A stretch of DNA of 64,000 bases from Bradyrhizobium sp. 186 (GTDB lineage: Bacteria > Pseudomonadota > Alphaproteobacteria > Rhizobiales > Xanthobacteraceae), in contig NZ_CP082164.1 of assembly GCF_023101685.1 (NCBI RefSeq), positions 4,030,001 through 4,094,000 of the forward strand, in the 5' to 3' direction. Positions 17,944-25,653 of this stretch are shown one piece after another. Both the position numbers and the translations under genes were made by a program. The notes under the pieces were generated by a model. The model worked only from the letters and a program-made list of their open reading frames with translations. It did not search any database and was not told the DNA's origin. Numbering within the stretch: the first letter of the stretch is position 1; each line of letters starts with the position of its first letter.

Positions 17944-18009
17944 ATCGACGCGATAAGTTCAACCATTTCCAACACCACGCGTTCGTCGCGTGTTCGGTTG
18001 GCGGCGAGG

Positions 18010-18044
18010 GCGCCCTCGGCTTCACAGCCGACGGGCGCTTTTTT
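18010..18044 (+). terminator. Strong intrinsic terminator / attenuator ahead of amiC-amiR
   Basis: A 12-pair stem (arms 18010-18021 and 18026-18038, one bulged base at 18032, loop TCAC) is followed directly by six T residues (18039-18044) and another T run. It ends 16 bases before the amiC ATG, so it reads as a leader attenuator rather than the end of the PepSY gene 213 bases upstream. The ANTAR-type antiterminator gene two positions downstream is the natural partner. A second small hairpin, 17976-17992, lies between the putative promoter and this stem. Confidence 0.8.
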
Positions 18045-18060
18045 GTTTTTGGATCGAGTG

Positions 18061-19221
18061 ATGACGCGGAAACAGTATCGGATCGGCGTGATGTTCTCGA
18101 CGACGGGCTCCTACAGCGTCGTCGCACGTTCGATCCTCAACGGTGCATTGCTCGCGTTAAGGGAAGTCAATGCGAGCCACGACGACATTGCGCTTGAGCC
18201 GGTGGTGGTCAACCCGTCCGGCGACCTCGCGCGCTATCGTTCGCTCAGCCTCGAGCTCCTCGGTTCCGGCATCCGGCACGTGGTCGGCTGCTACACTTCG
18301 TCGAGCCGCAAGGAGGTGATCCCGTGCTTCGAGAAGTTCGACGGACTGTTGTGGTATCCGTCTCACTACGAGGGCTTCGAGAGCTCCGATAACGTCATCT
18401 ACACCGGCGCCGCGCCCAACCAGCACGTGCTGCCGCTGGTGGACTATCTGGCCTCCCGCGTCGGCTCGCGCGCCTTCTGCGTCGGCTCGAACTACATCTG
18501 GGCCTGGGAGAACAACCGCATCTTCCGCGAGGCGCTGACCGCGCGGGGCGGCACCGTGCTCGCCGAGCGCTATCTCTCGGTCGGCGATACCGAGGTCGAC
18601 CAGGTCATCACGGCGATCATCGATCAGCGTCCCGACTTCGTCTTCAACAATTTGATCGGCACCAGCGCCTATGCCTTTTTTCGGGCGTTCCGGGCCGCTT
18701 GCCGGGCGCGCGGCATCGATCAGGCTGCGGAGATTCCGGTCGCTAGCTGCACGCTGTCGGAACCGGAATTGCCGGAGATCGGCCCGGACGCGGTCGACGG
18801 ACATCTGTCCTCGAGTGTCTATTTCTCCTCCCTGAATTCGCCAGAAAACGGTGCCTTCATTCGCGCCTACACGACATCCTTTCCGGACGGACCGGTCTCG
18901 TCGGCAGATGCTGAATCCTCTTACATCGCCGTCAAATTGCTCGCGGCAGCATTGTCGCAGGCCGGCACCGACGATGCCCGCACGGTGCGCGCCGCCGTGG
19001 CCGATCAGCGGCTACGCGCTCCGCAAGGCGAGGTCCGCATCGACCGGCAGACCTTTCACGCCTGGCTTACGCCGCGCATCGGCCGCTCGGCTGCCAACGG
19101 GCAGTTCGAGGTGCTGCTGGAATCCCGCGAGCCGATCGCGCCCGATCCCTATCTCGTCCAGTCGTCGCCGCGCTTTGCCAGCGCAATGCGCTCTCCGCTG
19201 TTGAAAGTGGTGCAATCATGA
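18061..19221 (+). CDS. amiC: AmiC-like amide-sensing regulator
   Basis: 386-residue periplasmic-binding-protein-fold protein without a signal peptide, as expected for AmiC, the cytoplasmic ligand sensor that holds AmiR inactive until an amide binds. The N terminus (YRIGVMFSTTGSYSVVARSILNGALLA) and the segment GCYTSSSRKEVIP fit the AmiC/UrtA branch. The ATG at 18061 follows the leader terminator; the open frame upstream crosses that terminator and is not used. The stop overlaps the antiterminator gene by ATGA, matching the paired AmiC-AmiR logic. The ligand is not known from sequence. Confidence 0.85.
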   Translation: MTRKQYRIGVMFSTTGSYSVVARSILNGALLALREVNASHDDIALEPVVVNPSGDLARYRSLSLELLGSGIRHVVGCYTSSSRKEVIPCFEKFDGLLWYPSHYEGFESSDNVIYTGAAPNQHVLPLVDYLASRVGSRAFCVGSNYIWAWENNRIFREALTARGGTVLAERYLSVGDTEVDQVITAIIDQRPDFVFNNLIGTSAYAFFRAFRAACRARGIDQAAEIPVASCTLSEPELPEIGPDAVDGHLSSSVYFSSLNSPENGAFIRAYTTSFPDGPVSSADAESSYIAVKLLAAALSQAGTDDARTVRAAVADQRLRAPQGEVRIDRQTFHAWLTPRIGRSAANGQFEVLLESREPIAPDPYLVQSSPRFASAMRSPLLKVVQS

Positions 19222-19883
19222 GCTCCCGACTGTTACAGAACTTCAAGGGCGGCCGCGCGATCGTCGTCACCCGGCGAGGGGGATGGGAGAGCGCGCTCGA
19301 AACGACGCTCGCCAAGCTCGGCGTCTCGACGGAATATCCTGAGATCATCGACGGCCACGCGCAGATCGACGTCGCGGGCCTTCAGGCCGACCGTGACATC
19401 CTGTTCGTCGACGGCGATCTCGAAGGCGCGGTTGCGATCGAGGTCAACCCGGCCTCGCGCCTGCCGCCGGTGCCGGTGATCGGCCTGGTCGGTGTCGAGG
19501 CGCCGAGCCGGCTCAAGGCGCTCGTCAATCTCGGCGCGACCTCGTTCCTGCGCAAGCCGGTGCATGGCGGCGCGGTCTACACGTCTCTGTTCATGGGCAT
19601 CAACCAGTTCCTGCTGCGCGCTGAAATGTACGAGCGCTTGCAGGGCCTCGAGGAGCGTCGCCGCGGGCGCCGCGCGGTGATTCGGGCCGTCATCCTGCTA
19701 ATGCAGCAGGATGGCCTCGACGAGGAGGGGGCCTATTGCCAGCTCCGCCGCGACAGCATGCGCGCGCGGCAGAATATGGAACTCTATTGCGAGGAGTTTC
19801 TGAGCAAGCGGGCGAAGCCGCCCGACACGTCCGGCCGCACAACCGGCATCACGCTGCAAGGCGGCAACAAGCAGGCCATCTAG
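19218..19883 (+). CDS. amiR: AmiR-like ANTAR-domain antiterminator
   Basis: 221-residue protein with an N-terminal receiver-like domain lacking a clear phosphorylation pocket, a coiled linker around residues 130-150, and a C-terminal ANTAR RNA-binding domain at about residues 140-198 (RRRGRRAVIRAVILLMQQ...AYCQLRRDSM). ANTAR proteins bind leader RNA and prevent terminator formation. It is translationally coupled to amiC and lies behind the terminator at 18010-18044, so it probably autoregulates the whole amide operon. Confidence 0.88.
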   Translation: MSSRLLQNFKGGRAIVVTRRGGWESALETTLAKLGVSTEYPEIIDGHAQIDVAGLQADRDILFVDGDLEGAVAIEVNPASRLPPVPVIGLVGVEAPSRLKALVNLGATSFLRKPVHGGAVYTSLFMGINQFLLRAEMYERLQGLEERRRGRRAVIRAVILLMQQDGLDEEGAYCQLRRDSMRARQNMELYCEEFLSKRAKPPDTSGRTTGITLQGGNKQAI

Positions 19884-19894
19884 GAGAACCAAAT

Positions 19895-21136
19895 ATGCCC
19901 AAGTCTGTATTGCGGGGGCTGCGCGCCGCAGCCCTCACGGGGACGCTTGTCTTCGGATCACACCTGGCGCTCGCAGCGGAAAACCCGATCAAGCTCGGCG
20001 TACTGGAGGATCAGTCGGGCGATTTCGCCGCCGCCACCATCGGCAAGGTCCACGCCATCCAGCTCGCCGCCGACGAGATCAACAAGGCCGGCGGCATCAT
20101 GGGCCGGCCGCTGGAGCTCGTGCCCTACGACACGCAGTCCGACAACACCCGCTACCAGGAGTTCATGCGCCGCGTGCTCCAGCGCGACAAGGTCGATGTC
20201 GTGTTCGCGGGTTTCTCTTCGGCTTCGCGCGAGGCGTATCGTCCGATCGTCGACCAGTTCAACGGTTTCGCCTTCTACAACAACCAGTATGAAGGCGGCG
20301 TCTGCGACGGCCACATGATCGTCACCGGCGCGGTGCCCGAGCAGCAGTTCTCCACGCTCATTCCCTACATGATGGAGAAGTACGGCAAGAACGTCTACAC
20401 GCTCGCAGCCGACTACAATTTCGGCCAGATCTCGGCGGAATGGGTGCGCAAGATCGTCAAGGAGAACGGCGGCAAGATGGCCGGCGAGGAGTTCATCCCG
20501 CTCGGCGTGTCGCAGTTCTCGCAGAGCATCCAGAACATCCAGAAAGCCAAGCCGGACTTCGTGGTCACGCTGCTGGTCGGCACCGCGCAGGCTTCCTATT
20601 ACGAGCAGGCCGCGTCCGCCAACGTCAACCTGCCGATGGCGTCCTCGGTCAACGTCGGTCAGGGCTACGAGCACAAGCGCTTCAAGCCGCCGAGCCTGAA
20701 GGACATGTACGTCACCACCAACTACATCGAGGAAATCGACTCGCCCAAGAGCAAGGAGTTCTACGCCAAGTTCAAGGCGAAATTCCCGAGCGAGCCCTAT
20801 GTGAACCAGGAGGCGGAAAACTCCTACCTCGCCGTCTATCTCTACAAGCAGATGGTGGAGCGGGCGAAGTCGACCAAGCGCGAGGACATCCGCAAGGTGA
20901 TCGCGATGGGTGACGTTTGCATGGACGCACCGGAGGGCAAGGTCTGCATCGACCCGAAGAGCCAGCACATGTCGCACACAATCTATCTGGCGAAGGTCGG
21001 GGCCGATCACGCGATCTCCTTTCCGAAGACCTGGGAAGACATCAAGCCCTATTGGCTCGGTGACGCCGGCTGCGACCTGACGAAGAAAGATCCGATGGCC
21101 CAGTACACGCCGTCGAATCCGCCGCCGAAACCCTGA
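19895..21136 (+). CDS. Urea/short-chain amide-type ABC transporter substrate-binding protein
   Basis: 413-residue periplasmic binding protein with a signal peptide (cleavage likely after ALAAE, near residue 28). It belongs to the branched-chain amino acid/UrtA/FmdD group: IKLGVLEDQSGDFA at the N terminus and NQYEGGVCDG in the middle. It is a fold relative of the AmiC sensor upstream, consistent with transporter and sensor seeing the same ligand. The ribosome site AGGAGA is eight bases before the ATG. A large hairpin after its stop may raise its expression over the permeases. Urea, formamide or acetamide are the likely substrates. Confidence 0.87.
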   Translation: MPKSVLRGLRAAALTGTLVFGSHLALAAENPIKLGVLEDQSGDFAAATIGKVHAIQLAADEINKAGGIMGRPLELVPYDTQSDNTRYQEFMRRVLQRDKVDVVFAGFSSASREAYRPIVDQFNGFAFYNNQYEGGVCDGHMIVTGAVPEQQFSTLIPYMMEKYGKNVYTLAADYNFGQISAEWVRKIVKENGGKMAGEEFIPLGVSQFSQSIQNIQKAKPDFVVTLLVGTAQASYYEQAASANVNLPMASSVNVGQGYEHKRFKPPSLKDMYVTTNYIEEIDSPKSKEFYAKFKAKFPSEPYVNQEAENSYLAVYLYKQMVERAKSTKREDIRKVIAMGDVCMDAPEGKVCIDPKSQHMSHTIYLAKVGADHAISFPKTWEDIKPYWLGDAGCDLTKKDPMAQYTPSNPPPKP

Positions 21137-21143
21137 CGGCGGT

Positions 21144-21180
21144 TGGTCGCCCCGGCAAGTCCGGCACGCCGGGGCGATCA
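21144..21180 (+). repeat. Long hairpin between binding-protein and permease genes
   Basis: Inverted repeat with arms 21144-21156 and 21168-21180 (13 pairs including one G-T) and an 11-base loop, starting eight bases after the binding-protein stop. No T run follows. Such hairpins commonly protect the upstream message or partly stop transcription, giving excess binding protein over membrane components. Confidence 0.6.
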
Positions 21181-21229
21181 CGGACATCCGCGGCGGCAAC
21201 GTCGCTTCTCTCACCAGTCTGGTAGGTCT

Positions 21230-22102
21230 ATGGACATCGCGACCCTTGCATTCTCGGCGCTCTATCAATTCGGCGACGCCTTCGCGTTCCTGGTGCTGTC
21301 GGCCTGCGGGCTCGCGGTGATCTTCGGCATGATGGGTGTGATCAATCTCGCCCATGGCGAGTTCATCATGTGCGGCGCCTATGTGACGGCTGCGACCGTG
21401 CATGCCGGTCTGCCATTGCCGCTGGGGATTCTGGCTGGAACTATCGTATCCGCGCTCGTCGGCGTGCTGGTCGAACTCGCGGTGATCCGTCATCTCTACG
21501 ACCGGCCTCTCGACACCATCGTCGCGACCTGGGGGCTCAGCCTGATCGCGACGCAGGGCACGCTGATCATGGTCGGTTCCACCATGGCGGGCGTCGGCAC
21601 GCCGTTCGGGAGTTTTCAGGTCGGTGACTACTCCTATTCGATTTATCGCATCGTGCTGTTCTGCGCCGCGCTCGGCGTCCTGGCGGGTCTCTATGCCCTG
21701 TTCAACTGGACGCGATTCGGCGTGTTGGCGCGCGCCACCATTCAGGTGCCGCATATGGCGGCGGCCCTCGGCGTCGACACGCGGCTGATCTACAGCCTCA
21801 CCTTCGCCTGCGGGGCAGGGCTCGCCGGCCTTGCCGGCGGCCTGTACGCGCCGACCATGACGCTGGTGCCGACCATGGGCGCCACCTTCATCATGGAAGC
21901 GTTCGTCACGGTCGTGATAGGTGGCGCCGACGTCTTCCTCGGCACGGCGCCGGCTGGCGGCGTGCTTGCAGTGGTGAAATCGGTGATGACGTCGTGGCAG
22001 GGGCAGTTGTTCGGCCAGATCGGCCTGTTGGTCGCCGTCATCATCGTCGTCCGGGTTCTGCCGAAAGGCATCTCCGGCTTCGTGCTGCGTGAGCGCACCT
22101 GA
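21230..22102 (+). CDS. ABC transporter permease, LivH/UrtB type
   Basis: 290-residue inner-membrane permease of the branched-chain/urea class, with about eight hydrophobic segments and the family-typical INLAHGEFIMCGAYV and TVVIGGADVFLGTAPAG stretches. I chose the ATG at 21230 because it gives a normal LivH start; the frame is open further upstream through the hairpin region. It pairs with the LivM-type permease that follows. Confidence 0.9.
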   Translation: MDIATLAFSALYQFGDAFAFLVLSACGLAVIFGMMGVINLAHGEFIMCGAYVTAATVHAGLPLPLGILAGTIVSALVGVLVELAVIRHLYDRPLDTIVATWGLSLIATQGTLIMVGSTMAGVGTPFGSFQVGDYSYSIYRIVLFCAALGVLAGLYALFNWTRFGVLARATIQVPHMAAALGVDTRLIYSLTFACGAGLAGLAGGLYAPTMTLVPTMGATFIMEAFVTVVIGGADVFLGTAPAGGVLAVVKSVMTSWQGQLFGQIGLLVAVIIVVRVLPKGISGFVLRERT

Positions 22103-22117
22103 CGGAGTGATGGCGTC

Positions 22118-23182
22118 GTGAGCGGTTTCCTGTCCTTGTTCCGCCGTCTCGAAGGCCCGCAGACCGTCGGTCGCGGCCGGGCCTTCTGGGGTCTATTCGC
22201 CATTGTGCTGGTGGCCGCGCTGGCCTATCCGCTGTTCAGCGACGGCTACACCGTCGGCAACACCGTCTACTTCTTCGTCTGGGTATTCATCGCGCTCAGC
22301 CTGTGCCTGATCTGGGGTTATGGCGGCTCGCTCTCCTTCGGCCAGACCGCGTTCTTCGGAATCGCCGGCTACAGCTACGGCATCCTGACCATCAATTTCG
22401 GCGCGGCCTATGGCTTCACGCTGATCGCGATGGTGGTCGCTGTCGCTATTGCCGCGCTGTTCGCCGTCCTGCTCGGTTACTTCATGTTCTTCGGCCGTAT
22501 CGCCGGCGTCTTCCTCGGCATCGTCACGCTCGCCGTGACCCTGATGCTGGAGCGCTTCATGGCCCAGACCGCGGGACCGGAGTGGCACATCGGCAGCGCG
22601 CGGCTGAACGGCTTCAACGGCATGAGCGCGATGCCGCCCTTGACCATCCCGTGGCCGGGCGAGCCGATCGTGCTGTTCGCCGACATCGGTCTCTATTACC
22701 TCGTGCTCGGCCTCCTCGTCTTCGTCTATCTCGGGCTGCGCATTCTGATGAACTCGTCGTTCGGCAACGTCATCGTCGCGATCCGCGAGAACCCGGAGCG
22801 GGCGGAGATGCTGGGGTACGACGTGCGCAAGTACCAGCTCATCACCTTCGTCATTGGCGCCGCGCTCGCAGGGGTATCCGGTGTGCTCTACACGGTGTGG
22901 GGACAATACATCACGCCCTCGAGCATGGGCATGACGGCGGCGGCGTTGCCCCTGATCTGGGTCGCAGTCGGCGGCCGCAGCGATCTGACATCGACCGTGA
23001 TCGGCACGCTGGTGGTGCTTGCCGCGTTCCAGGCGCTGACCATCTATGGCAGCCAGTATGCGCTCGTCTTCATGGGCGTGCTGCTGGTGCTCACCGTCCT
23101 GATCGCCCCGAATGGCCTCGTGCTCGGCGTGATGAACTGGCTCGGACGGCTCGCCATCCGCCTCACGCAGAGGGCAGGCTGA
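22118..23182 (+). CDS. ABC transporter permease, LivM/UrtC type
   Basis: 354-residue inner-membrane permease with about nine hydrophobic segments. It carries the GYGGSLSFGQTAFFGIAGY and AIRENPERAEMLGYDVRKY segments that define the LivM/UrtC group. The start is GTG at 22118, 15 bases after the previous stop. Its TGA shares a base with the ATG of the ATPase gene. It forms the second half of the transmembrane channel. Confidence 0.9.
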   Translation: MSGFLSLFRRLEGPQTVGRGRAFWGLFAIVLVAALAYPLFSDGYTVGNTVYFFVWVFIALSLCLIWGYGGSLSFGQTAFFGIAGYSYGILTINFGAAYGFTLIAMVVAVAIAALFAVLLGYFMFFGRIAGVFLGIVTLAVTLMLERFMAQTAGPEWHIGSARLNGFNGMSAMPPLTIPWPGEPIVLFADIGLYYLVLGLLVFVYLGLRILMNSSFGNVIVAIRENPERAEMLGYDVRKYQLITFVIGAALAGVSGVLYTVWGQYITPSSMGMTAAALPLIWVAVGGRSDLTSTVIGTLVVLAAFQALTIYGSQYALVFMGVLLVLTVLIAPNGLVLGVMNWLGRLAIRLTQRAG

Positions 23183-23898
23183 TGTCGCTGCTCGAGCTTC
23201 GCAATCTGAACAAGCATTTTGGCGGCCTCCACGTCACCAACGCCGTGGACCTCACGCTTGAAGCCGGCGAAATCCACTGTCTGATCGGCCCGAACGGCGC
23301 CGGCAAGAGCACGTTGTTCCGCCTGATCCTTGGCGAGCATTATCCCGGCAGCGGCGACATTCTCTTTGCAGGGGAGAACATCACGGCGCTGAAGTCCTTT
23401 GCGCGTATTCACCGCGGCCTCTCCGTCAAGTTCCAGGTGCCCGGCGTCTTTAAGGGCCTGTCGGTTCGCCAGAATCTCGAGATCGCATTGCAGAGCCGCC
23501 ATCGCGGCGCGGACCTCGAAGCGGAGATCGGCCGGCTGCTCGTCTTCCTCGGACTGGAGAGCGAGCAGGCCCAGACCGCCGGCAATCTCAGCCATGGCCA
23601 GAAGCAATGGCTCGAGATCGGCATGGCGATCAGCCTGAAGCCGCGCCTTCTGTTGCTCGACGAGCCGACTGCCGGCATGTCGCTGGAGGAAACGCACATG
23701 ACCGGCGCGATGGTGCAGCGGCTCAATGCCGACGGCATGACGGTGCTGGCGATCGAGCACGACATGGCATTCGTGCGCCAGGTCGCCCAGCGCGTCACAG
23801 TCTTGCATCTCGGCCAGGTCTTTGCGCAGGGCACGATTGACCAGATCGTCGCCGACGAACGCGTGGCGGCGATCTATCTGGGGCAGGCCCATGCTTGA
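23182..23898 (+). CDS. ABC transporter ATPase, LivG/UrtD type
   Basis: 238-residue ATP-binding protein with Walker A GPNGAGKST (about residues 35-43), a signature LSHGQKQWLEIG in which the usual second G/Q pattern is the UrtD-like HGQKQ form, and Walker B LLLLDEPTAG. The HGQ signature supports the urea/amide branch rather than amino acid LivG. It overlaps the next ATPase gene by eight bases. Confidence 0.9.
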   Translation: MSLLELRNLNKHFGGLHVTNAVDLTLEAGEIHCLIGPNGAGKSTLFRLILGEHYPGSGDILFAGENITALKSFARIHRGLSVKFQVPGVFKGLSVRQNLEIALQSRHRGADLEAEIGRLLVFLGLESEQAQTAGNLSHGQKQWLEIGMAISLKPRLLLLDEPTAGMSLEETHMTGAMVQRLNADGMTVLAIEHDMAFVRQVAQRVTVLHLGQVFAQGTIDQIVADERVAAIYLGQAHA

Positions 23899-24619
23899 TA
23901 TGCCACGTAAGGAAGTGATCCTCTCCACGCTGGGCCTGCGCGCCGGCTATGGCGGCAAGCCGGTGCTCCAGGGCCTCGAGATCGAGGTACGCGAAGGCGA
24001 GATCGTCGCCGTCATCGGACGCAACGGCGTCGGCAAGTCCACCCTGATGAAGAGTCTGATCGGGCTCGTGCCGGCGATGAGCGGCTCGATCGTCTATCGC
24101 GGCGAGGCGGTGGATTCGCTGCCTGCGCACAAGCGGGCGCGCCTCGGCATGGGGTATGTGCCGCAGGGGCGCGACGTGTTTCCGCGCCTGACCGTCGGCG
24201 AGAATGTTGCAGTCGGCGCCGCGATCAAGGGTGGTGGGATTCCCGAGGCAGGCCGGCGCAAGATCGTCGAGGCGTTCCCGATCCTCGCCGAGCGCTGGAA
24301 TCAGCGAGCCGGCACCATGTCCGGCGGCCAGCAGCAACAGCTCGCGATCGGACGGGTCCTGATCGCCGATCCCAACCTGATTCTGCTCGACGAGCCGTCG
24401 GAGGGCATCCAGCCCAACATCGTCCAGGACATCGCGCGCAATATGGTCGAGCTCAATCGCAGGACCGGCGTGACCATCATCCTGGTTGAGCAGAATCTCG
24501 ACATGATCCGCGCCATGGCGCAGCGCTGCTACGTCATGGACAAGGGTCGCATCGTCGCAAGCCTCGATCGCTCGGCGCTCGACGACGAAGCGGAGATGCG
24601 CCGACACCTCGCAGTTTGA
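23891..24619 (+). CDS. ABC transporter ATPase, LivF/UrtE type
   Basis: 242-residue ATP-binding protein with Walker A GRNGVGKST, signature MSGGQQQQLAIGR and Walker B LILLDEPSEGIQP, which is typical of UrtE/LivF. The start at 23891 overlaps the previous gene by eight bases, so the two ATPases are tightly coupled. It completes a full five-component transporter (binding protein, two permeases, two ATPases). Confidence 0.9.
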   Translation: MLDMPRKEVILSTLGLRAGYGGKPVLQGLEIEVREGEIVAVIGRNGVGKSTLMKSLIGLVPAMSGSIVYRGEAVDSLPAHKRARLGMGYVPQGRDVFPRLTVGENVAVGAAIKGGGIPEAGRRKIVEAFPILAERWNQRAGTMSGGQQQQLAIGRVLIADPNLILLDEPSEGIQPNIVQDIARNMVELNRRTGVTIILVEQNLDMIRAMAQRCYVMDKGRIVASLDRSALDDEAEMRRHLAV

Positions 24620-24649
24620 AAGCGGCGCCCACAACCAAGGAGAACAGCA

Positions 24650-25639
24650 ATGGCCTGGCAAAACGATTCCATTATGGCACGCAAGGGCGTTGCCAAGGGC
24701 GAGCGCGGTACCCAGTACACCATCACGGAAAGCGAGCAGGGCAAGTACCACTATGTCTACGGCCCCTATGTGAATCCGGTGCTGACGGTTGATCCCGGCG
24801 CCGTCGTCGCTGCCGAAACCCATGACGCTTTCGAGGGTGCCATCAAGAACGAGAGCGACAGTCCATCGAAGATTCTCAATTTTCCGTTCCTCAATCCGCA
24901 GAACGGGCCGATCCACGTCAACGGCGCCGAGAAGGGCGATGTGCTCGCCGTCTATATCGAGAGCATCGTGCCGCGCGGGCCGCAGCCGTGCGGTACGACC
25001 GTGGTCATGCCGGACTTCGGCGGGCTGGTCAGCACGGGACAGACCGCGCTGCTCAACCCGGCGCTGCCGGAGCGGGTGAAGAAGCTCGTGATCGATGCGA
25101 AGACCGGGACCAAGTGGAACGACAAGATCACGCTGCCTTATGAGCCGTTCATCGGCACCATCGGCACCTCGCCGGAGATCGAGGCGATTTCCTCATTGGT
25201 TCCGGACTACTACGGAGGCAACATGGATTTGCCGGACGTCGGCGTCGGTGCTGTCATCTATCTGCCGGTCAACACCAAGGGCGCGCTGCTCTATCTCGGC
25301 GACTGCCATGCCGCGCAGGGTGACGGCGAGCTCTGCGGCGTCGCCATCGAGCATCCGACCTTGACCACGGTGCAGATCGACCTGATCAAGAACTGGACCA
25401 TTGCCTGGCCGCGGCTCGAGACCAAGGACTTCATCATGACCATCGGCTCGGCCCGGCCGATGGAGGATGCGGCCCGCATCGCCTATCGCGAGCTCTGCCG
25501 CTGGATGGCAGCGGATTATGGTTTCGAGGAGATCGACGCCTATATGCTTCTGACCCAGGCCGGACGCGTCCGCCTCGGCAACATGGTCGATCCCAAATAC
25601 ACGCTGGGCGCCTCCATCAAGAAGTCCTATCTGGTTTGA
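24650..25639 (+). CDS. Acetamidase/formamidase family amidase
   Basis: 329-residue enzyme of the FmdA/AmdA family, which hydrolyses formamide or acetamide to ammonia and the acid. Conserved segments include the AETHDAFEG stretch, PFIGTIGTSPE and the GDCHAAQGDGELCG motif involved in the metal-containing active site. A strong ribosome site (AAGGAG) precedes the ATG at 24650. Encoded directly after the amide-type transporter, it most likely releases ammonia from the imported amide. The exact substrate is not determinable from sequence. Confidence 0.88.
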   Translation: MAWQNDSIMARKGVAKGERGTQYTITESEQGKYHYVYGPYVNPVLTVDPGAVVAAETHDAFEGAIKNESDSPSKILNFPFLNPQNGPIHVNGAEKGDVLAVYIESIVPRGPQPCGTTVVMPDFGGLVSTGQTALLNPALPERVKKLVIDAKTGTKWNDKITLPYEPFIGTIGTSPEIEAISSLVPDYYGGNMDLPDVGVGAVIYLPVNTKGALLYLGDCHAAQGDGELCGVAIEHPTLTTVQIDLIKNWTIAWPRLETKDFIMTIGSARPMEDAARIAYRELCRWMAADYGFEEIDAYMLLTQAGRVRLGNMVDPKYTLGASIKKSYLV

Positions 25640-25653
25640 GGACCGGTCAGGTC

